Source: Terriglobia bacterium (GTDB lineage: Bacteria; Acidobacteriota; Terriglobia; JAIQFV01). From it: a stretch of 51,425 nucleotides of DNA. Below are positions 43,372-51,425 of the stretch, one piece after another; the first letter of the stretch is position 1; every line of letters starts with the position of its first letter. The stretch lies in assembly GCA_020072965.1 (NCBI GenBank), contig JAIQFY010000037.1, forward strand, positions 1 through 51,425. Reading direction: 5' to 3'. The position numbers were made by a program, and so were the translations under genes. Under the pieces are notes generated by a model. It saw nothing but the letters and a program-made list of their open reading frames with translations. It was not told the DNA's origin and did no database searches.

Positions 43372-44085
43372 ATGAATAACCATTTCCCGATTCTCATCAT
43401 CACGGGCCGGCCGGCTGCCGGCAAATCGGAAGTCATAGATTTTTTGAAAAAGTGTGACCCGGTTGAGCGACTCGAGAAGTACCACATTGCCAATTTCGAG
43501 GAACTCGACGATTTCGCCTATGTGTGGGAAACGTTTGAACTCGACGATCTGATGACCCAAATGGGCCGAGAGCGTGTGTGGAGTGATGAGAAATACTGGT
43601 TCAAAGACCCTTACATCTGGGACCTCTACATGAAACGTCTGGCGCTGGATTACACGAAAAAAGTCATGAAGGACCCCGCCTATCGCGACAAAATGACGAC
43701 CCTCGTGGAGTTTGCACGAGGGGGTGAGAATGCCATTCACCACGCGCTCTCCTTTCTTTCCAATGAAATCCTCAGCAAGGCGTCGCTGATGTATATTCGC
43801 GTGACTTATGAGGAATCGGTGCGCAAGAATCGCCGGCGCGCGCGGAAAGGCGAGGAGGATTCGATTCTCTATCACTCCCTGCCCGATGAAAAAATGGAGG
43901 CTTATTACAAGACCAATGATTGGGAGGAGCTCGAAGCAAGAGACCGGGATTTCATTGAGGTGAAAGGACACAGGCTTCCCTACGCGGTCTTCGAAAACAT
44001 GCCGGAAAAGACCCTGGACCCGAAGTTGATCGGCGATGAACTCGAACGCGCGACGGCGAGGTTATGGAAGATATGCCGCAGGTGA
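43372..44085 (+). CDS. P-loop NTPase, kinase-like, unknown substrate
   Basis: 237 residues from ATG 43372, with GGAAGG 7 bases upstream. Walker A is ITGRPAAGKSEVID (about residues 8-21). The rest is helical and charged: TFELDDLMTQMGRERVW, then LVEFARGGENAIHHAL where E-F-A-R could be the catalytic/second site, LMYIRVTYEESVRKNRRRARKG which resembles a nucleotide-kinase LID with many Arg, and YYKTNDWEELEARD. The layout fits a small-molecule or nucleoside kinase, but I do not recognise the family. It is divergent from the ten-helix membrane protein, the two starts being 247 bases apart, so they may be functionally linked. Confidence 0.65.
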   Translation: MNNHFPILIITGRPAAGKSEVIDFLKKCDPVERLEKYHIANFEELDDFAYVWETFELDDLMTQMGRERVWSDEKYWFKDPYIWDLYMKRLALDYTKKVMKDPAYRDKMTTLVEFARGGENAIHHALSFLSNEILSKASLMYIRVTYEESVRKNRRRARKGEEDSILYHSLPDEKMEAYYKTNDWEELEARDRDFIEVKGHRLPYAVFENMPEKTLDPKLIGDELERATARLWKICRR

Positions 44086-44397
44086 ATTGAAGCCAAATAT
44101 TCGGAAGATCAGTAACTTTTCAAGAGAATTTGGTCCGGCAAGGACAGCGGAATCGAGCATTAGGAGGCCAGGAAAACAGGACGTTAAAAACCCTCAATCT
44201 GAAATGGAGTCGATTGTCAGAGAAGCTCTTCCTTGATGACCGATCCCCCCGATTCATGGATTCCTAATGAATGATGCTCCTTGTTCCGGTTCGGCCGGGT
44301 GAAGGGAAGCCACCTTGCTCTCAGAGAATTCGAAAGTTCTGGAATGCCGGTGTGTATCCCTTCTCGTAGAAAACTCCGTGCCTCGGCGGTGCGTAAT
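44086..44397. other. Intergenic gap between convergent kinase-like and transporter genes
   Basis: 312 bases. A short self-complementary stretch AGAATTCGAAAGTTCT lies near 44326. I see no gene, no strong terminator and no known repeat. Confidence 0.45.
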
Positions 44398-45705
44398 TCA
44401 ATGCGTGGGCCTGACTTTGGGGACCACATTCCACAGGCGAAGCATCAGGATCGCGCCGATGATCGAGAAGCCGATCATACTGGGTCCCCACGCCCCCCAG
44501 CCCAGACGTTCCAGCATCCAGCCCATGCCGATGCCGACCGCGGAACCGCCAATGTACTGCATTCCGTCAAACATCCCGGTGGCACTCGCTGCCGCTTTTT
44601 TTCCGCCGAAATCCATCGAGGCGGTCCCGGAAAGCATGGAGTGGACCATGCTGATGCCGAATGAATTTACGATGAACGCCCCGATGATGAAAGTAAGGTT
44701 CGGCGCCCACCAGATGATTGCGAGACTAGCAACCTGCAAGGTGTAACCGATAAAAGCCACCGGCGGACGGCGCGACTTGAACACCCAGTCCGATATCGTG
44801 CCGGCCGCAAACGCCCCGAGAATCCCAGTCGACACCACTGCCAACGCTCCGGATTCGAAAACGCGAGAGTTGAGCGCGAGATGTTGGGCCTCCTGCATGT
44901 ATCGCGGGAACCATTGCTCAAATCCGTGCCGCACGAAACCGGTACAGAACTCTGCCACGGCAATGGTCACGGTGACGGGATTGGTAAAGACCTTCTTGAC
45001 GAGGTATTTCAAATCAGCCTTTTCGGTATCACCACTCGAGGCGTCGGCGGTGTCGAAGTCTTCGTGGCCGGCATCCGCTGGCGAATCCCGCACGAAACGG
45101 AACGTCAAGATCGCCATCACCATCATGATTCCAGCAGGAATGAAGAACACCCATTGCCATGGAAGAAGGGTCACCGCAAGGGGTCCAATGAAGTAAATGA
45201 GGGCCCGTCCGCCCTGAATCATCGATCCAAAGATCGCGGAGAAGACCCCTCGCTCGCGCACGTGGAACCATGCCGAATTGACCTTGATGAGCGAGAGCGC
45301 GCTGTAGGACTGGAAGTAGCCGTTCAAGGCCCAGACGGTGGAGAAGTAAGCGAGCAGCAGCGTGCCGGTGCCCAGGAATCCGAGGTAGGCGCCCAAACCG
45401 AAGGCAAGATTAGAGACGATGGCTCCGCACACACCGATGAGCATTGCCTTGCGTCCTCCGATGCGGTCGCCAATTGGCCCGTTTAACAGCGCCGATAGAC
45501 CGTAAATCGTCAGCATCGTGGAAATGAGGGTGCCGATTTGGGTCTTGTCCCAACCGAAGGTGTCGGAAAGGGACTTGTTGGCGAACGAGAGGTTGTACCG
45601 CGCCATATACATCGTGGCATAGGTAGTGCCGAGCGTCAGCCAGTTTAGGGCGCGCCGTCGTCGAAACGCAATACTGTGAACAGGGCGATCCAGGATGGTG
45701 GTCAT
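44398..45705 (-). CDS. MFS transporter of the organophosphate:phosphate antiporter (GlpT/UhpT) type
   Basis: 435 residues, 12 membrane helices. Family signs: RRRRALNWLTLGTTYATMYMARYNLSFANK at the start (YxxRYNLS is the OPA pattern; quoted key piece YMARYNLS), LLNGPIGDRIGGRKAML in the first loop, ALNGYFQSYSALSLIKVNSAWFH (key piece GYFQSYSALS) and ERGVFSAIFGSMIQGG. Members exchange phosphate for glycerol-3-phosphate or hexose phosphates across the inner membrane. The next gene on the same strand encodes a secreted 5'-nucleotidase whose stop lies downstream of this gene's start; a shared role in phosphate ester use is possible. Confidence 0.85.
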   Translation of the reverse strand: MTTILDRPVHSIAFRRRRALNWLTLGTTYATMYMARYNLSFANKSLSDTFGWDKTQIGTLISTMLTIYGLSALLNGPIGDRIGGRKAMLIGVCGAIVSNLAFGLGAYLGFLGTGTLLLAYFSTVWALNGYFQSYSALSLIKVNSAWFHVRERGVFSAIFGSMIQGGRALIYFIGPLAVTLLPWQWVFFIPAGIMMVMAILTFRFVRDSPADAGHEDFDTADASSGDTEKADLKYLVKKVFTNPVTVTIAVAEFCTGFVRHGFEQWFPRYMQEAQHLALNSRVFESGALAVVSTGILGAFAAGTISDWVFKSRRPPVAFIGYTLQVASLAIIWWAPNLTFIIGAFIVNSFGISMVHSMLSGTASMDFGGKKAAASATGMFDGMQYIGGSAVGIGMGWMLERLGWGAWGPSMIGFSIIGAILMLRLWNVVPKVRPTH

Positions 45706-45778
45706 GGGACTTTTCTAGTGATCCGGATTGAATTACCGGTGGCTATCGAGTTTTTCCCGTTGCTTAAGAAAGTCAGGA

Positions 45779-47320
45779 TTAAGGTGTCGTATTTCCCGAG
45801 GATCGATTTCCGATGACGAAACGGCGACCGTCATAAGCGGGGGTCACCGTCCCCTTCTTGCGGATTTGTTCGACCAGAACGTCCCGCCGGGCCTTGCCGG
45901 TGTTTGTAACCTCTATCCCCTTCAAGGCATAGCCGGCGAAGTAGGAGTTTGTTGCGCCGGTGTACGTGCGATCGTCTTCCACCGGCTTTCCATCGACGGC
46001 CAGTTCTCGAAGCTCGCCGTTTTCCAGCCGGTATCGAACCCCCGAGACGGCCGGTCGGGATCTCCTTAGAATTTCCTTGAGCTGTCGCCCGGTAATCTTG
46101 AAGGTCATGACCTTGTTGTCAAACGGATCCATGTCGATGATGTCGGCCAGTGTGATGTTGCCCTTGACCAGAGGCGCTCTCACCCCGCCCATGTTTTCGA
46201 ACTCGATATCAGTTCCCATGGCCTCCCGGATCGAGTCGGCCACCAGATTGTAAGGGGTCAGGTCGTCGCCTCGCTCGCTGAAGTCATCCGCTGCGTTTCC
46301 GATGATTTCTCCGTAACGGGCCGCGATCGGTTTCCAGAAGTGGTCCACGACTGTGGCAACGGCCGGATCTTCGGGGATGTCCGGGGTGACCGGGATCAGG
46401 CGTTCACGGTAGCGATCGACATGCCAGGCCCCGTGCTCGTCCTTGGTAAAGAGCAGGTCGAGCCGGCCGAGTTCGCCGCCCCACTGGTGGGCCTGCACGA
46501 TAATGGTTCCATTAACCTCCTTGGCTTTGAGGTCATCAGAGCGCCAGACAAACTGACCGGTCGGCAGACGGGAGTGCGAATGTCCCCCCACAATCACATC
46601 GAGTCCCGGTACGGCGGCGGCGATCTTTTCGTCCATGTCATCACCGGCGTGCGAGAGGGCGATGACAATATCCGCCCTGGGACGGAGAGCCTTCACCATG
46701 CTTTGGGCCGATTCAATTTCTCCCGTGACAGTCACCCCATCCTTGCTCGCCGGATACGTTGCGGCCTCGTGAGTCAAGATGCCGAAAATCCCGATTTTGA
46801 GCCGGCCGACTTTCCGGATCGCCGAGGTCTGAGCCAGCGGCTTGCCTGTAGAATTCTCAGTCGCATTGGCGCAGAGCACGGGGTAGCGGAACTCCGAAAT
46901 GAGTTTTTTAAGCACCGTGAGCGGGTTGTTAAACTCGTGGTTCCCGAGAGTGGAAAAGTCGTATCCCAGGGCATTCATGGCCTCGATGTCCGCGTCGCCG
47001 TGGTATTCAGTTGAAAAGGGGGTGCCGTCGGAAAAATCCCCGGCATCCATGAGCCACACGGTGGTGCCGCGGGCCTCAAGTTCCGTGCGCAGGCGCTTCA
47101 CGAGCGTGGATCTGCGGGCAATTCCGCCGATGTTCCTTCGTACCTTGAGACCGGCGAGATCCGATCCTGCGGGAACTATGGACGGGTAGCTGAACGGCAA
47201 CAAATGCCCGTGCGTATCGTTGGTATGGAGTATCGTGAGCGAGACTTGCTGCGCTAAAACGAGCGACGACAGGAGAAGGAAGGAAAGCAGATAGAAAACA
47301 ATAAGGCGAGAAGCTTTCAT
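45779..47320 (-). CDS. Secreted 5'-nucleotidase / bifunctional metallophosphatase (UshA-like)
   Basis: 513 residues with a signal peptide (1-23, ending VLA-QQ). The N-terminal metallophosphoesterase domain has ILHTNDTHGHL (31-40), LMDAGDFSDGTPFS, TLGNHEFNN, ALSHAGDD and VIVGGHSHSR, which give the complete two-metal site (Asp, His, Asp, Asn-His, His, His). The C-terminal 5'-nucleotidase domain has NLVADSIREAMGTDI, FENMGGVRAPL and MDPFDNKVMTFKITG. It hydrolyses nucleotides or other phosphate esters in the periplasm. It lies 73 bases upstream of the OPA transporter gene on the same strand, so the two may form a phosphate-scavenging unit. Confidence 0.93.
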   Translation of the reverse strand: MKASRLIVFYLLSFLLLSSLVLAQQVSLTILHTNDTHGHLLPFSYPSIVPAGSDLAGLKVRRNIGGIARRSTLVKRLRTELEARGTTVWLMDAGDFSDGTPFSTEYHGDADIEAMNALGYDFSTLGNHEFNNPLTVLKKLISEFRYPVLCANATENSTGKPLAQTSAIRKVGRLKIGIFGILTHEAATYPASKDGVTVTGEIESAQSMVKALRPRADIVIALSHAGDDMDEKIAAAVPGLDVIVGGHSHSRLPTGQFVWRSDDLKAKEVNGTIIVQAHQWGGELGRLDLLFTKDEHGAWHVDRYRERLIPVTPDIPEDPAVATVVDHFWKPIAARYGEIIGNAADDFSERGDDLTPYNLVADSIREAMGTDIEFENMGGVRAPLVKGNITLADIIDMDPFDNKVMTFKITGRQLKEILRRSRPAVSGVRYRLENGELRELAVDGKPVEDDRTYTGATNSYFAGYALKGIEVTNTGKARRDVLVEQIRKKGTVTPAYDGRRFVIGNRSSGNTTP

Positions 47321-47659
47321 GGCGTGGGCTCCGTGATGCCGGTAAGGATGAGTCTCGTTCCCCCTCTTGGCGAATCGAAGGACCGAATCTGAACCCCTTA
47401 TATTAACATGAGAGGATTACCGAAGGGCAATGTGCCTGGGTTAAGATTTGATTAAGATTCCATGTGGGGGTGAAGGGTCGGGGTCTCCACTGGCGGCCCG
47501 CTCTGTCAAGGCCGCCACCAGAATTAGCAACACTCTGATAAAGCCTTACCGGATTTCTGCGTCCCCGCGGTTTGCCCCGTGGCGCCAGGCATTCCTCTAA
47601 TTTGGGACCGATGTGTGGACCCTCGAATCGTTCCGCCAGCCGGCGCGGGTCAGCACTCC
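47321..47659. other. Intergenic gap, no gene seen
   Basis: 339 bases between two minus-strand genes. GATTTGATTAAGATT near 47446 and the AT-rich TTATATTAACATGAG (about 47398) could belong to the 5'-nucleotidase promoter. No convincing ORF or repeat. Confidence 0.45.
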
Positions 47660-48055
47660 TCAGTCGGCTTGGCCCAGTCCTATAAGAACGAGGATCGCAA
47701 GGGCGCCGGCTGCGATTCCAAATCCGAGAGCGACCTTGGCCCCTGTTGAAAGCCCCTTTCCCTTGACCTTTTTCACTTCCTGATATTGAACGGTAGAATC
47801 GGCCCCGGTCTTGGAATCGACAACAACGAAGCTGCTCTCCCCGGCCTCTCTGACGGAACCCCGGAGGATGGTTTTATCCTTCAGCGTGACTTCAATGTGT
47901 GCTTTATCGCCGGTCCCAATCCGTTTCACGCTATCTCGCACTCTGTGATCCGAGGTCTGTGTCTTTTCTTGATTTTGCTTGCCATAAGCGAGCTGACCTC
48001 CTGAGACGCTGATGAGCAGGATGACCAGAATAAGGGAAAGCAGCCTCTTGAACAT
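47660..48055 (-). CDS. Small secreted/membrane protein with an LSm-like beta domain
   Basis: 131 residues. Signal peptide about 1-25 (ending AYG-KQ), then a charged stretch, a small beta domain (about 45-97) with HIEVTLKDKTILRGSVRE and STVQYQEVKKVKGKGLST, and a C-terminal glycine-rich membrane helix (KVALGFGIAAGALAILVLIG). Proteins with this VTLKD...GxV...Y-V--V-GKGLS arrangement are common in Acidobacteriota; no function is known to me. AAAGGAG lies 5 bases before ATG 48055. Stands alone. Confidence 0.82.
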   Translation of the reverse strand: MFKRLLSLILVILLISVSGGQLAYGKQNQEKTQTSDHRVRDSVKRIGTGDKAHIEVTLKDKTILRGSVREAGESSFVVVDSKTGADSTVQYQEVKKVKGKGLSTGAKVALGFGIAAGALAILVLIGLGQAD

Positions 48056-48448
48056 TGTTTCTCCTTTCAGGGGAAATCAACAAATAACCAAGTCCCACAG
48101 TGCTCCTCGATCCGTGCACCTCCGCATCATTCCGTGTCCATTCGAACTTCCGATGTCTGTGAATGGAATTGGTGGCGGGCTATCATTCGAGTTCGGGCTT
48201 TGGCCCTATAAATTTGGGACTGTCTTGAATGTCCAAACAGCAATTAAAACACCGCAGGGACGCAGAGGGAAGAGTTTTCGGGGGTGGGTGATCAGATTGG
48301 TAGCGCTAACGGGAAACGTACCGAACGCGCTTATCATCCCGTTCCGTTTTGAGTTACTCCATGCGGCAGCTTAGCGGGTTGTTAATCCGCTGAGCTGAAC
48401 ATAATTGTTCGAGAGGTTTCACGTCCGCAACTGAAAGGAATAACAAAC
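48056..48448. other. Gap with a 12-bp hairpin before a small acidic ORF
   Basis: 393 bases. The only clear structure is the hairpin 48367-48397: CAGCTTAGCGGG, loop TTGTTAA, TCCGCTGAGCTG (12 pairs, including two G-T). It is 52 bases upstream of the small ORF at 48449 and may be in its leader. The top of the hairpin looks like a tRNA-Asn anticodon arm, but the other tRNA parts are missing. Confidence 0.5.
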
Positions 48449-48613
48449 ATGGTCGTATCAAAACGAAGGGAACTGGTTGAACGCATTGAAGAGCTGGAAG
48501 CAGAGAATGAAGCCTTCCAGTCTCAAATTGACGAAATAGCCGACATCGTGGGTGATGGGGAAGAGGAAGGAGAAGAGGAAGGAACCGAGGACGATGACCA
48601 GGGGGAAGAGTAG
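48449..48613 (+). CDS. 54-residue acidic coiled-coil protein
   Basis: ATG 48449 is preceded by GAAAGGAATAACAAAC, a good though rather distant ribosome binding site. The 54 residues start MVVSKRRELVERIEEL and continue as a heptad-like coiled coil (L, I, L, F, I, I, I spacing) to DEIADIVGD, then end in a run of Glu, Gly and Asp. The N-terminus is basic, the C-terminus very acidic. I do not recognise it; short proteins of this build often bind another protein or nucleic-acid-binding partner. It is too short for standard length cut-offs. The reverse strand shows a serine-rich open frame here that is only a shadow of the GAA/GAG-rich end. Confidence 0.6.
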   Translation: MVVSKRRELVERIEELEAENEAFQSQIDEIADIVGDGEEEGEEEGTEDDDQGEE

Positions 48614-49162
48614 CCGCGCCGCCTGAGTGTGGCGAGCGCTGGCGAAAGTCTCATGAGTCGACAACTGACCGGGCGCACCAATACCGAGCACAGAAGTGTG
48701 CGCCGCCCGGCCTTCGCGAATGAGAGCGTTGTGGCTCTATTCGTTTCTTGGTAGTGGATTACCGTGACGGAGGAGATGAGATACCTTTCGCCAATCTCTC
48801 CCACCAGATCCGCAGTAATTGAGCACAGGCGACTAGGGTGGGTTGCCTTTCGCTTGTTAAATGCATTCAGGTCTAGCGCAAGTGCACCATCCACCGCAAA
48901 CACTTCATTTCAGCAACAGGCTGTCAAGACGTTTCTACACCCATTGCACGGTTTAGGCGAGTCAACCAGTCGGCGATCATAATTGAGAGGGCTGTGTGAA
49001 GTCCAACGCTGGACTGAACTCGACAAGTAGAGATGAAGAGAATTGGGATCAAATGTGTTGGCTAGCATGCAAACGCCATTCGATCCCGAGATCTTTATCG
49101 AGAAAACACCAATTATTTTGTTCTCAGCTGCACGAACAATACGTCGTGTAAACCACCAGTAG
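48614..49162. other. Gap between the small ORF and the AT-richer secreted-protein pair
   Basis: 549 bases. Short frames on both strands (48764-48982 plus, 48910-49206 minus) have neither ribosome binding sites nor known motifs. An imperfect hairpin CGAATGAGAGC/GCTCTATTCG lies at about 48716-48742. The sequence becomes AT-richer from about 48990 on. Confidence 0.4.
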
Positions 49163-50236
49163 TTACGGAGTTGTGAGGAATACGTCGTATGCCCATCGAC
49201 CCACATGGTCGTGCTTCACACCATAGACCTTGGCGCGATACCTAAACTGATTACCGTACCTGTCCTGCCTTAGGGATTCACTATATTTAAGGTCGATTGC
49301 TTCAACTCCAAGTGCTGGTAAAGTGAATAGCTCATCCGGCTCTGAGATGCCGTTATGGTTTCGATCCACCCATAACCGAAGCGATGCAAAAATCGCATCG
49401 CGGTTGTCGATTATGCCGTCTCCATTGCCACCGGTCTCCAATCGGTCGAAGACCGCCAGAGCAAGAAACCCGTTCGGTGTGGGCGAAGCTGGCTGGTCGG
49501 TTATATTCCCAAACATCTCTTTTCCGCTGTCAATTCGACCGTTCTCATTTCGATCCAACACAAGCCAAGCGTTATCGCTCTCCGCCGAGGTCCACGAAAT
49601 TTTTATGGGCTGACCGGTGCCGAGAATGTCAAATGTAACGCCACCTTCCGCGCTTGTAAATTCAAACCCATCCCCCGTGAGATCGATTATCATAGGGGAA
49701 AGACATTCACCATTGAGACCGACCTGTGAACCTGGAGGACATTCCTCCGGAGGGGGAGGGGGAGGGGGAGGGAAAGAGCAAGTATGCGGGACATACCACC
49801 ATTGTGGAGTGTCCCGTGTGCATTGAATGTGAAAGGTATAATCTTCCATAACGTCTAACGGCAAGGGACATTGTCCATTGTCGTGGGTTTGCCACGCTTT
49901 CCAGACGGTTTGTGACCACAATCCGTCGTGTTTTTCTGGTGTCAAAAATTCTGGCCAACAATCCACCCACCGCACGATACTCGTTCCAAGGAAGGGGGTG
50001 CACTTTTCTTCCGGCCACTTCGTCCCCTCACCGAAAATATCTTTATGGTCCACATAATCATCAGGCCATATTACGAGTTGGTGGGTTGTTTTACTTAAAT
50101 AATAGCCCTGATTAACAATTGTCGGCTGACTCTCGAACGTGCCCACAGGAATACAAGATTGCCCGAATATTCCCCCTGGGACAAGCATCACAAGTACTCC
50201 GAGCAGAAATCCATTCGTGCGTATGCGGTTTGTCAC
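49163..50236 (-). CDS. Secreted protein with proline linker and EF-hand-like repeats
   Basis: 357 residues, GTG start overlapping the upstream stop by the sequence GTGA. Signal peptide about 1-25 (IFG-QS). The first domain (26-150) is rich in Trp and Cys ([19 protein letters not shown]), then an eight-proline linker and a conserved second domain: [54 protein letters not shown] and [15 protein letters not shown]. The D-x-N/D-x-D/N-G loops look like calcium-binding EF-hand or dockerin-like loops, a type found in large secreted proteins and RTX-like toxins. Ends [10 protein letters not shown]. Base composition is visibly more AT-rich than the pectin island, which suggests transfer. Confidence 0.72.
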   Translation of the reverse strand: MTNRIRTNGFLLGVLVMLVPGGIFGQSCIPVGTFESQPTIVNQGYYLSKTTHQLVIWPDDYVDHKDIFGEGTKWPEEKCTPFLGTSIVRWVDCWPEFLTPEKHDGLWSQTVWKAWQTHDNGQCPLPLDVMEDYTFHIQCTRDTPQWWYVPHTCSFPPPPPPPPEECPPGSQVGLNGECLSPMIIDLTGDGFEFTSAEGGVTFDILGTGQPIKISWTSAESDNAWLVLDRNENGRIDSGKEMFGNITDQPASPTPNGFLALAVFDRLETGGNGDGIIDNRDAIFASLRLWVDRNHNGISEPDELFTLPALGVEAIDLKYSESLRQDRYGNQFRYRAKVYGVKHDHVGRWAYDVFLTTP

Positions 50237-51093
50237 TTTACACCCCCATCCGCACTCGACACTATGAGCCTTTCACGCAGCGAGTTTTCTCTCTCGTTGC
50301 GCTGTTTAATATTCGATAGGGCCACGCCTCGACTCGATCCTGACACACCGTGTTTCATTACTTCATTCGATGATTCATGCATATCTTTTAGTTTCTGTAA
50401 ATCCAATATGGCGACTTCCGTAACGACATGGAGACCATCCTCAAAAGCACCCTTCTGAATTCGACTACTGACGGCCTTCATCACTGCCCTTTTACGAGAA
50501 TCTTGACCAAATGGGATTTCAAGGAGCGCGTTGGAAGACGAATCTGAAAGGGAGGACAGCTGAGAAATGACATCCTCCAAGGATCGGTCCGAAATTTCTC
50601 CATTGGCCCCTGTTGGAATACTCTCAAGATAGCTCTTGATTTTCTGATACTGAATTGTCATTCCTAACCACCTGGATCTTACCGCTCCAGCCCATTCGGG
50701 ATCACCCTCCGAGGAGCCATCCTCAAAAACTGCACTAATTATCCCTACATTTTTCACACTACCACTCGGAACACTGAAGGTTGCTTGGTAGACACCACTA
50801 GGAGGGATGCCGGTCTCAGTGTCTGAATGAAGAAAATCCGTCACTTCATATGCTCTGCCGTCAGGCGATAAGACAAGTGCTTTTACTACCTTGGTGGAAT
50901 TGTTCTTTACTGACAACTTGCACAGGCTGTTTGCATTTGTTATGCCCACAACCTCCAACGATTGAGTCTTGTTGCCAATGTTAAAGGGAGGTTCGTTGGG
51001 TTGCGCAAAGGATTTGGGCCCATCAGTGATGCAAAATGCCAGTACCAATGAGAGCAAGAATAGAATTGAACAAACGAGAGGAAAACGTCGCAT
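50233..51093 (-). CDS. Secreted protein of unknown function, coupled to the EF-hand-like protein
   Basis: 286 residues from ATG 51093, which has GGAGA 6 bases upstream and starts a signal peptide ([20 protein letters not shown], cleavage near FAQ-PN). The frame opens 63 codons earlier, but that part overlaps the putative IS end and has no support. The mature protein starts with a small beta domain ([55 protein letters not shown]), then becomes helical (about 160-286). I recognise no family. Its stop codon overlaps the GTG start of the next gene, so the two proteins are probably made in equal amounts and may interact. Confidence 0.65.
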   Translation of the reverse strand: MRRFPLVCSILFLLSLVLAFCITDGPKSFAQPNEPPFNIGNKTQSLEVVGITNANSLCKLSVKNNSTKVVKALVLSPDGRAYEVTDFLHSDTETGIPPSGVYQATFSVPSGSVKNVGIISAVFEDGSSEGDPEWAGAVRSRWLGMTIQYQKIKSYLESIPTGANGEISDRSLEDVISQLSSLSDSSSNALLEIPFGQDSRKRAVMKAVSSRIQKGAFEDGLHVVTEVAILDLQKLKDMHESSNEVMKHGVSGSSRGVALSNIKQRNERENSLRERLIVSSADGGVK

Positions 51094-51292
51094 ATATTCT
51101 CCATTGACGGTTGTTCCATCTGTTAAAGGTTTTATCATTATTGGCTTTTGCCGGGGTTCAGTCCTTCGAAGACACTCCGGTGCCTTATTGTTTGGAAGAG
51201 ACCTTATGGGAGGAATGCCAAAAAAGCGGCGCGTAAAACAAAGCTTAACTCTCCTTCTACTCGGCAGCTTTACTCTTGTCAAGCGATGTCGA

Positions 51293-51425
51293 GACTCTTT
51301 GATAATGTCCTCGCTTGGACTCTTTAGAAATGTCCCCTAGAGTAGCGCCTCCGAGGAGGCGCCGCGATGGGGTATCTGCTGATGAGCGAGAAAGAGCGAA
51401 GGCGGTTAGTGGAGTTGAAGCAGGT
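51293..51425 (+). mobile_element. Left end of an ISNCY-like insertion sequence, cut by the window edge
   Basis: Two direct copies of GACTCTTT-N3-AATGTCC lie at 51293-51310 and 51318-51335 (25-base period), followed by the hairpin GCGCCTCCGAGGAGGCGC (51345-51362) and the start of a transposase frame. AATGTCC ends are common in ISNCY-type elements. The exact outer boundary may be a few bases to the left. Confidence 0.6.
51367..51425 (+). CDS. ISNCY-like transposase, N-terminal fragment (partial)
   Basis: Starts ATG 51367 (or ATG 51382) and gives MGYLLMSEKERRRLVELKQ before the window ends. The MSEKE-x-R-x-x-V-x-x-L-K start matches the helix that precedes the helix-turn-helix of ISNCY-family transposases, which normally continue with a REAA--L-LS-RQ motif. 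Only 19 residues are visible, so the assignment is from pattern and from the IS-like upstream ends. Confidence 0.6.
   Translation, partial: MGYLLMSEKERRRLVELKQ

Noticed and set aside
48367-48397. tRNA-Asn gene (anticodon-arm-like hairpin with loop TTGTTAA)
   Set aside because: No acceptor stem, D-arm or pairing T-arm can be drawn around it; the stem is 12 bp long, which is not a tRNA anticodon stem.
48523-48903. Serine-rich open frame on the minus strand
   Set aside because: The serine run is the complement of the GAG/GAA-rich end of the small acidic ORF; no start support.

Overview
This 51 kb window looks like a chromosomal piece of an Acidobacteriota genome. The pointers are a VWFA-related secreted protein of the type typical of that phylum (1154-2362), a 1188-residue Oar-like TonB-dependent receptor with an N-terminal carboxypeptidase-regulatory domain and no SusD partner (35561-39127), a small secreted 'KGKGLSTGAK' protein (47660-48055), and long inverted-repeat intergenic elements. 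The phylum call is inference from gene families; no rRNA or marker gene is present. Both ends are cut through insertion sequences: the right end of an IS3-family (IS150-like) element at 1-219 and the left end of an ISNCY-like element at about 51293-51425.

Layout. 1-13.9 kb is housekeeping/accessory: a secreted SRPBCC protein, the VWFA protein, a secreted amidohydrolase, a 416-bp giant inverted-repeat element, the addB-addA recombination nuclease pair, and an orphan membrane PAS sensor ending in a CxxC...CxxC domain. 13.9-41.8 kb is a pectin/uronate catabolic island. An eight-gene minus-strand operon (SDR fructuronate reductase-like, HAD hydrolase, LarA-like nickel epimerase, gnd, exuT, kdgK, pdxB, uxaC) reads leftward from a divergent promoter region shared with a FadR-type GntR regulator; two GTGGTCATACCAC-like sites lie there. 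A pectinesterase-like gene follows the regulator. A second minus-strand operon (uxaE, GH105, DUF4861, GH28, GH28) reads leftward from another divergent region shared with an IclR regulator, with two long ATACAA/TTGTAT palindromes. To the right lie the TonB receptor, a KduI/IolB-family isomerase, kduD and eda on the plus strand. 41.9-51.4 kb holds a divergent pair of unknowns (10-TM protein and P-loop kinase-like protein), an OPA-type transporter, a secreted 5'-nucleotidase, small proteins, and a more AT-rich stretch with two coupled secreted proteins next to the ISNCY-like end.

How it works together. Secreted GH28 enzymes and GH105 break pectin to galacturonate and unsaturated uronate; the TonB receptor and ExuT bring products in. 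Unsaturated uronate can go through the KduI/IolB-type isomerase, KduD, KdgK and Eda to pyruvate and glyceraldehyde-3-phosphate, all encoded here. Saturated galacturonate goes through UxaC, UxaE and the SDR to D-mannonate. No mannonate dehydratase (UxuA) is present, but the same operon carries a LarA-superfamily enzyme with its catalytic residues intact and a 6-phosphogluconate dehydrogenase. Since this superfamily includes a gluconate/mannonate 2-epimerase, the operon may route mannonate to gluconate and into the pentose phosphate pathway. That hypothesis is the most interesting point in the window.
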